Assembly: GCA_002316595.1 (NCBI GenBank)
Contig: DCDV01000028.1
Coordinates: 33,622-51,824 of the forward strand
Source: Mageeibacillus sp. UBA1046
GTDB taxonomy: Bacteria; Bacillota; Clostridia; Saccharofermentanales; DTU023
Reading direction: 5' to 3'
Length of the DNA stretch: 18,203 nucleotides
Part shown: in pieces, positions 14,676 through 18,203 of the stretch
Numbering within the stretch: position 1 is the first letter of the stretch
Layout: the number at the start of each line of letters is the position of its first letter
The notes under the pieces: generated by a model
The model's input: only the letters and a program-made list of their open reading frames with translations
Database searches by the model: none
What the model was told of the DNA's origin: nothing
Made by a program: the position numbers and the translations under genes

Positions 14676-14741
14676 CGCATCTCACTTTATGCAGATTTAA
14701 ACATATATCTGCTGCGCTCAGATCAGCAGTTCCAAAGATAT

Positions 14742-14847
14742 TTTGGTAAGCGTGACCTGCTTGAATGCTTAGGTCAGATTGGCCGGTCCGAAGATTTGGC
14801 ATGCGTAACCCGCTTGAATGCTTAGGTCAGATTGGCCGGTCCGAAGA
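14742..14847 (-). repeat. 53-nt tandem duplication of the cdd 3' end
   Basis: CTTGAATGCTTAGGTCAGAT followed by TGGCCGGTCCGAAGA occurs identically at 14760-14794 and 14813-14847, a 53-nt period. Flanking TTTGG...GCGT...CC bases extend the unit to 14742-14794 and 14795-14847. A third, degraded copy may lie at 14718-14741 (CAGTTCCAAAGAT). The right copy holds the real last codons (GPANLT, stop) of cdd. Confidence 0.9.
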
Positions 14848-15229
14848 AGCAGGGCAAAATCTCTTCCATCGTGTATTCTACATAGCTGCGATCCGGCTTA
14901 AGTGCAATCAGACAAAAGTCAGGGCTGGCAAACTCGGTCATAACCTGACGGCAGATGCCGCAGGGTCTGGCATAATCGTCTTCATCCGTGATAACAGCCA
15001 GCATTTCTATTTGGCGGGCACCCGCGGCGACAGCGCAGAAAATTGCAGTCCGCTCAGCACAGTTAGTTGCCCCATAACTAGAGTTCTCTATATTACAGCC
15101 TGAGTGGATCTCGCCCCTCTCATCAAGAACTGCCGCCCCTACCCGAAAGTTTGAATATGGCACATAGGCCTTCTTCTGAGCCGCCATGGCGGCATCGATC
15201 AGTTTTTCTTTTAATGATTGTTTATTCAT
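14822..15229 (-). CDS. cdd: Cytidine deaminase
   Basis: Predicted 135-residue homotetrameric-type cytidine deaminase that converts cytidine and deoxycytidine to uridine and deoxyuridine for pyrimidine salvage. The start is ATG 15229, four bases after GAGGTGAG; the GTG at 15238 lies inside that ribosome binding site. Zinc and catalytic residues are seen: NCAERTAI with Cys57 and Glu59, and PCGICRQ with Cys90 and Cys93. Substrate-contact block FRVGAAVL (28-35) and GCNIENSSYG (44-53) are typical. Length fits the small, three-cysteine class found in Bacillus. It is preceded by a long leader with four 35-36-nt repeats and followed by a 53-nt duplication of its own end. Confidence 0.95.
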   Translation of the reverse strand: MNKQSLKEKLIDAAMAAQKKAYVPYSNFRVGAAVLDERGEIHSGCNIENSSYGATNCAERTAIFCAVAAGARQIEMLAVITDEDDYARPCGICRQVMTEFASPDFCLIALKPDRSYVEYTMEEILPCFFGPANLT

Positions 15230-15305
15230 AGAACTCACCTCAACTTAGTCCAATTTTTTCTGACCAATATCGGCCAGATGTAAAACTTATAAATTCGTGT
15301 GTCTG

Positions 15306-15442
15306 CTGCAGGAGTGTTTCCGTAAAAGATAATCGCTTTCTCCCAGCAGAGGTATGCAAAAAGGTAATCGCTTTCTCCAAGCAGAGTTTTCCGTATAAGG
15401 TAATTGCTTTCTCCCGGCAGATTTCTCCGTGATGGTTTAATC
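15306..15442 (-). repeat. Four tandem 35-36-nt repeats in the cdd leader
   Basis: The plus-strand unit GCAGA(N)...GGTAATCGCTTTCTCC recurs with anchors TAATYGCTTTCTCC at 15330, 15365 and 15401, and a fourth partial unit (GCAGATTTCTCCGTGATGG) at 15417. The periods are 35 and 36 nt. All lie between the putative TATAAT at 15468-15473 and the cdd start, so they would be transcribed as the leader. Confidence 0.85.
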
Positions 15443-15467
15443 TTGTTAGTATTACTTATTTCTTTCA

Positions 15468-15473
15468 ATTATA
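15468..15473 (-). promoter_or_regulatory. -10 element of a probable cdd promoter
   Basis: A perfect TATAAT on the minus strand. No good -35 is found at 16-18 bp (CTCAAT at 17 bp). The transcript would have a leader of about 230 nt containing the 35-36-nt repeats. Confidence 0.4.
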
Positions 15474-15490
15474 GCAAAAACCTTACGTCT

Positions 15491-15572
15491 ATTGAGATAA
15501 AACCATCTGCGTATAGCGTGAAATCGTTTGTGCTTACTGGAAATAGTCTTGCCTGTTGAGATAAAACCGTCT
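15491..15572. repeat. 64-nt-period direct repeat upstream of the cdd promoter
   Basis: TTGAGATAAAACC followed by RTCT occurs at 15491-15508 and 15555-15572, with matching flanks (GTCTA/CCTG before, TG/TG after). It lies between the divergent cdd and lipoprotein genes, overlapping the expected -35 region of cdd. It could be a pair of regulator sites or another duplication. Confidence 0.6.
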
Positions 15573-15609
15573 TGTAAGCCAGGACACTATGAATGCTTTT
15601 CTTGTCCAC

Positions 15610-15615
15610 TATACT
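15610..15615 (+). promoter_or_regulatory. Possible -10 element of the lipoprotein gene
   Basis: TATACT matches five of six bases of the -10 consensus and lies about 50 nt before the ATG at 15662. The -35 at 17 bp (CTATGA) is poor, so support is weak. Confidence 0.3.
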
Positions 15616-15661
15616 AGAGTCATATCAGTGCAGATTTATTTTTAGAGAAAGTGAGATTATT

Positions 15662-16411
15662 ATGAAGAACAAATTATCTAGTATATTAGCTGTCGCTTTG
15701 ATTTTCAGCCTGGTTTTCGCTGTCGCTTGTGACACCTCTGACCCCGGTACTGCTACTGAGCCTGACGGCATGACAACTACGGCTGCTGAAGAAACATCGG
15801 AAGATACTATTGATTCCACGGCAACAAGAACTCCGGTTGAAACACCGGAAGATACTGTTGATTCTACGGCAACAAGAATTCCGGATGAAACAGCGGAGAT
15901 GACTGATAAAGATACAACACCAACCCCGGAAGGCAAATTATTACTGTCCTCCGCAGCTGCCCGGCAGATGGTGATAAAACGCTTTGGCACCCCTTCAATC
16001 GTACAAAAGATCGAATACAACTACGATGATTATAATCCGCTTTATAAGGGAGAGGCTCTGAAGGAAGGCTACAAGGCTGTCTTTGAACTTAGCGCCGTGA
16101 CCGGTGAGTTTAAAAAATGGGATGAAGATGATGACGATGATGAATGGTTTAAATTTTCCCATGTATTGGATCTCATGATCACGATGGATGATGCCGCTGA
16201 AATTGTTATTAAAAAATCAGGCGTCAAAGATACTTTTGTCCAGAAAATCGAGTTCGACTGGGATGAAGATATGCCCTTATATAAGGGGGAAGCATTTAGC
16301 CGAGGGTATAAATACCAATTCGAGATAGAGGCCTATGAGGGCAGTTTTTATAAATGGGATGTCGATTACGATGATGATACCTGGGAAAAGCAATACTACA
16401 ACGTCCGCTGA
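15662..16411 (+). CDS. PepSY-like repeat lipoprotein
   Basis: Predicted 249-residue surface lipoprotein. The ATG at 15662 with GTGAG six bases upstream is preferred over an in-frame ATG 69 nt earlier. Residues 1-22 are a signal peptide ending in FAVA, with lipobox Cys23. Residues 24-90 are a Thr/Glu/Asp-rich linker that contains two copies of a 16-residue unit, EDTxDSTATRxPxETxE (48-nt DNA period). Two related domains follow, about residues 98-158 and 176-236, each with an A-rich helix start, VQKIEYN/VQKIEFD, PLYKGEA, GYK and a strand ending in KWD plus an acidic run. This layout resembles PepSY domains, which act as inhibitors or binding modules in secreted proteins. It lies alone, divergent from cdd and convergent to gap. 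Its role is unknown; the PepSY call is moderate. Confidence 0.75.
   Translation: MKNKLSSILAVALIFSLVFAVACDTSDPGTATEPDGMTTTAAEETSEDTIDSTATRTPVETPEDTVDSTATRIPDETAEMTDKDTTPTPEGKLLLSSAAARQMVIKRFGTPSIVQKIEYNYDDYNPLYKGEALKEGYKAVFELSAVTGEFKKWDEDDDDDEWFKFSHVLDLMITMDDAAEIVIKKSGVKDTFVQKIEFDWDEDMPLYKGEAFSRGYKYQFEIEAYEGSFYKWDVDYDDDTWEKQYYNVR
15800..15895 (+). repeat. In-frame 48-nt tandem repeat in the lipoprotein linker
   Basis: GAAGATACTRTTGATTC starts at 15800 and again at 15848, and the rest of each 48-nt unit (ACGGCAACAAGAA, CCGG, GAAACA) matches closely. The period is exactly 16 codons, so the reading frame is kept and the linker is lengthened. Confidence 0.85.
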
Positions 16412-16427
16412 CTTATATCCGGTTACT

Positions 16428-16468
16428 AATTAAAAGCCGCCTGCAAATTTTGCAGGCGGCTTTTAATT
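16428..16468. terminator. Strong bidirectional factor-independent terminator
   Basis: A perfect inverted repeat of 20 bases per arm with a 1-base centre. Its GC core GCCGCCTGC/GCAGGCGGC is flanked by AAAA and TTTT, so each strand reads a stem then a U-run. It lies between the plus-strand lipoprotein gene (ends 16411) and the minus-strand gap gene (ends 16553) and can serve both. Confidence 0.95.
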
Positions 16469-16485
16469 ACCAAATAAGATTATTC

Positions 16486-16570
16486 ATTGCCTTTTTTCTT
16501 AAGATTCTGACAAGACTGATTATTGCCGCCTTGCTAAGACTCTAATTAAGACTTAATTGCCGTCCTTCTT
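16486..16570 (-). repeat. Tandem copies of the gap 3' end
   Basis: The minus-strand gene end AAGGACGGCAAT then TAA and GTCTTA...GTCTTAGC is followed by two diverged copies beginning AAGGCGGCAAT and AAAAAAGGCAAT. In plus coordinates ATTGCC recurs at 16486, 16522 and 16556, periods 36 and 34. AGACT/AGATT-like tails recur as well. The copies fill the interval between gap and the terminator. Confidence 0.7.
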
Positions 16571-17626
16571 GGCCATAAAGCGCAGCAGATCGATACAGCG
16601 GTTGCTGTAACCCCATTCATTATCGTACCAGCTGATGACCTTAAAGAAATTCTTCTCATCCTTGAGGTTGTTGTCCAGAGTCGCAGTCGAATCATAGACT
16701 GAGGAGCTGGCATCATGGATGATATCCGAGGAGACGATTTCATCTTTAGTGTAGACGAGAATATCTTTCAGATATGTGTCGGAAGCCTTCTTCATCAGGG
16801 AGTCAATCTCCTCAATAGAAGTTTCCTCCTTGCTGATGAACGTCAGCTCAACTACTGATCCGGTAACGATAGGCACCCGATAAGCCATTCCCGTCAAGAT
16901 ACCTTTTACTTCCGGCAGAACTTCACCGACAGCCTTGGCCGCTCCGGTTGAGGAAGGAATAATATTCTGAGCAGCTGCTCTGCCTATGCGCCAATTCTTT
17001 TTGGCCGCAGCGTCAACTACTGATTGGCTGGATGTGTAGGCATGTATGGTGGTCATCAGACCCTTTTCGATACCTATTCCTTCTTTAAGCAGGACATGAA
17101 CTAATGGCGCGAGGCAGTTGGTGGTACAAGAAGCATTAGACACTATATCGTGTTCAGCACTGTCGTACTCATCCTGGTTCACGCCCATTACTATCGTCTT
17201 GACGCCGCCCTTGCCCGGAGCTGACAGCAGGACTTTCCTGGCACCGGCGTCAAGGTGTCCTTGCGCCTTATCCAAGCTGTTAAACAGTCCTGTACACTCA
17301 AGCACATACTCGACTCCCAGTTCTTTCCAAGGCAGATCCTTGGGCTCTCTGGCTGCAGGAACACATTTTACTTCGTGCTTGCCGTCAATAATCAGTATGT
17401 CCTCCTGCTCTTTATCGGGGCTCGACTTTCTGGTCGTGATTTCTTTGGTGAACTTGCCTTGTGCAGTATCGTACTTCATTAGATGCGCAAAATAATCTGC
17501 ATCAGTCATTACATCAGCTACTGCGACTACATCAAGCTGATCTCCCAGCAGACCCTGCTCTGCGATAGACCGCAAAATCAAGCGGCCGATACGTCCGAAA
17601 CCATTAATACCGACTTTAATTGCCAT
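16553..17626 (-). CDS. gap: Type I glyceraldehyde-3-phosphate dehydrogenase, KSSPD-insertion type
   Basis: Predicted 357-residue glycolytic enzyme that oxidises glyceraldehyde-3-phosphate to 1,3-bisphosphoglycerate with NAD. NAD-fold start VGINGFGRIGR (residues 5-15); catalytic SCTTNCLAP with Cys167; phosphate-site block STGAAKAVGEVLPE; C-terminal WYDNEWGYSNR. It is about 20 residues longer than the usual 330-340. Several features match the glycosomal-type GAPDH of trypanosomatids and the bacterial enzymes grouped with it: TRKSSPD near residues 65-71, LPWKELGVEYVLECTGLF, and the RAAAQNIIPSS block. HAYTSSQSVVDAAAKK differs from the common TATQKTVDG. The ATG at 17626 has AAGGATGG about 10 bases upstream. 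gcvPB lies upstream on the same strand; the intervening 269 nt are mostly repeats and AT-rich sequence, without a clear promoter. Confidence 0.95.
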   Translation of the reverse strand: MAIKVGINGFGRIGRLILRSIAEQGLLGDQLDVVAVADVMTDADYFAHLMKYDTAQGKFTKEITTRKSSPDKEQEDILIIDGKHEVKCVPAAREPKDLPWKELGVEYVLECTGLFNSLDKAQGHLDAGARKVLLSAPGKGGVKTIVMGVNQDEYDSAEHDIVSNASCTTNCLAPLVHVLLKEGIGIEKGLMTTIHAYTSSQSVVDAAAKKNWRIGRAAAQNIIPSSTGAAKAVGEVLPEVKGILTGMAYRVPIVTGSVVELTFISKEETSIEEIDSLMKKASDTYLKDILVYTKDEIVSSDIIHDASSSVYDSTATLDNNLKDEKNFFKVISWYDNEWGYSNRCIDLLRFMAKKDGN

Positions 17627-17748
17627 TAATTTATTACCATCCTTCCATATTTAACTGCTATTAGCAGATATTTTCAGATCTTAGTACATCTTACCATGTC
17701 CAAAAGCAATATAATATTTTTGGTCACATAGAATACGACCCTGACCTT

Positions 17749-17940
17749 CAGTTTAGTGCACGAGCCGGCCGAACCTGATCGTGACTTTTGCCCGGCTCAC
17801 AAGCGGCTCGAACCTTGTCAGGCATGCAGTTTAGTGCACGAGCCGGCCGAACCTGATCGTGACTTTTGCCCGGCTCACAAGCTGCATTAATCTTGTCAGG
17901 CCTTCAGTTTTGGCTCACGTGCCGCCCGCACTTCGTCCGG
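17749..17940 (-). repeat. 78-nt tandem duplications of the gcvPB 3' end
   Basis: Copies begin with CAGTTT at 17749, 17827 and 17905, an exact 78-nt period. The first two share about 56 identical bases, including CGAGCCGGCCGAACCTGATC. The third is the real gene end. On the minus strand DEVRAAREPKLKA (gene) corresponds to DQVRPARALNCMPDK in the next copy, so the unit derives from coding sequence. GAGCCGG/CCGGCTC inverted arms occur in each of the two extra copies. Confidence 0.92.
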
Positions 17941-18203
17941 CCTTGATATCGGAGCGTTATGAGGAGCTTCATGCAGCAGTTCAGGATTTGTCTTTGCTTC
18001 CTCCGCGATCTGCAGCAAGGCATCCGCAAAAGCATCCAGATCAGCCCGGGACTCTGTCTCGGTAGGCTCTACCATCATTGCTTCCGGCACAATCAGGGGG
18101 AAGTACACTGTCGGAGGATGAAAGCCGTAATCTATCAAGCGTTTTGCGATATCTAAAGTGCTGCAGCCGCAGCTTTCCTTCTGCGGGATGCCGGAGATCA
18201 CAA
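17896..18203 (-). CDS. gcvPB: Glycine dehydrogenase (decarboxylating) subunit 2, C-terminal part
   Basis: Only the last 102 codons are inside the window; the 5' part lies beyond 18203. The product is the P-protein beta subunit of the glycine cleavage system, which decarboxylates glycine with PLP and passes aminomethyl to the lipoyl H-protein. The C-terminal signature is clear: TLDIAKRLIDYGFHPPTVYF, then PLIVPEAMMVEPTETESR, and HNAPISRPDEVRAAREP. These match the split-type GcvPB found in Gram-positive bacteria and Thermotoga. The stop (TGA at 17896-17898) lies just inside a 78-nt tandem repeat series derived from this same gene end. Confidence 0.93.
   Translation of the reverse strand, partial: VISGIPQKESCGCSTLDIAKRLIDYGFHPPTVYFPLIVPEAMMVEPTETESRADLDAFADALLQIAEEAKTNPELLHEAPHNAPISRPDEVRAAREPKLKA

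Larger units (their letters stand above)
15230..15661. other. Divergent intergenic region between cdd and the lipoprotein gene
   Basis: About 430 bases without a credible gene. It is filled mostly by repeats: four 35-36-nt units (15306-15442) and a 64-nt-period pair (15491-15572). A TATAAT for cdd (15468-15473) and a TATACT at 15610-15615, possibly the -10 of the lipoprotein gene, are present. The ORF across the 35-nt repeats begins with TTG and has no ribosome binding site. Confidence 0.5.

Noticed and set aside
15235..15468. Minus-strand 77-codon ORF covering the cdd leader repeats
   Set aside because: It starts with TTG inside the presumed -10 region, has no ribosome binding site, and its periodic sequence follows from the DNA repeats, whose periods (35 and 36) do not both keep frame.

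Overview
The window looks like a chromosomal segment of an anaerobic, Gram-positive Clostridia-type bacterium of moderate GC content. The clues are a type I dockerin and a cohesin-like domain on neighbouring secreted proteins, a long-form ribosome hibernation factor, a two-subunit glycine dehydrogenase (GcvPB), a MurT/GatD-type pair, strong AGGAGG-type ribosome binding sites, and a PcrA helicase with the Gram-positive C-terminal extension. A relative of the Saccharofermentans/Mageeibacillus/Fastidiosipila groups is plausible, but that is a guess. There are no rRNA or tRNA genes, CRISPR arrays, insertion sequences or phage modules. Most genes are housekeeping; the unusual material is in a few diverged families and in the intergenic DNA.

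Layout. Positions 1-2968 (minus) encode two secreted surface proteins: a dockerin-bearing GH73-type glucosaminidase and, 10 nt downstream, a cohesin-like protein that runs off the window. Positions 3368-8696 (minus) hold a nucleotide/DNA/ribosome maintenance block, transcribed in the order hpf, (terminator), pcrA, dgt, yfbR. Positions 8986-9749 (minus) encode an ArsD-fold protein with relocated cysteines, preceded 2 nt upstream by an unlisted 53-residue ORF. A poor region follows with a possible frameshifted gene remnant. Positions 10237-14052 (plus) encode an OPT-family transporter, a MurT-like ligase and an overlapping GatD-like protein in which the expected glutaminase residues are replaced. 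Positions 14136-15229 (minus) encode a GNAT acetyltransferase and cytidine deaminase. Positions 15662-16411 (plus) encode a PepSY-type lipoprotein, followed by a strong bidirectional terminator. Positions 16553-18203 (minus) encode a glyceraldehyde-3-phosphate dehydrogenase and the 3' end of gcvPB.

The most unusual pattern spans several loci. The 3' ends of at least five unrelated genes (arsD-like, GNAT, cdd, gap, gcvPB; perhaps also the OPT gene and yfbR) are followed by tandem, diverged copies of their own last codons and stop region. The periods are about 33, 53, 53, 34-36 and 78 nt. Several 5' leaders (cdd, yfbR, dgt, the glucosaminidase) also carry short tandem repeats. This suggests a genome-wide habit of short tandem duplication at gene borders.

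Functionally, yfbR and dgt encode two HD-domain hydrolases of deoxynucleotides next to a repair helicase, and cdd adds pyrimidine salvage. The MurT/GatD-like pair points to peptidoglycan amidation or a derived reaction, and the glucosaminidase to wall turnover. All functions here are inferred from sequence motifs read by eye; no database search was run.
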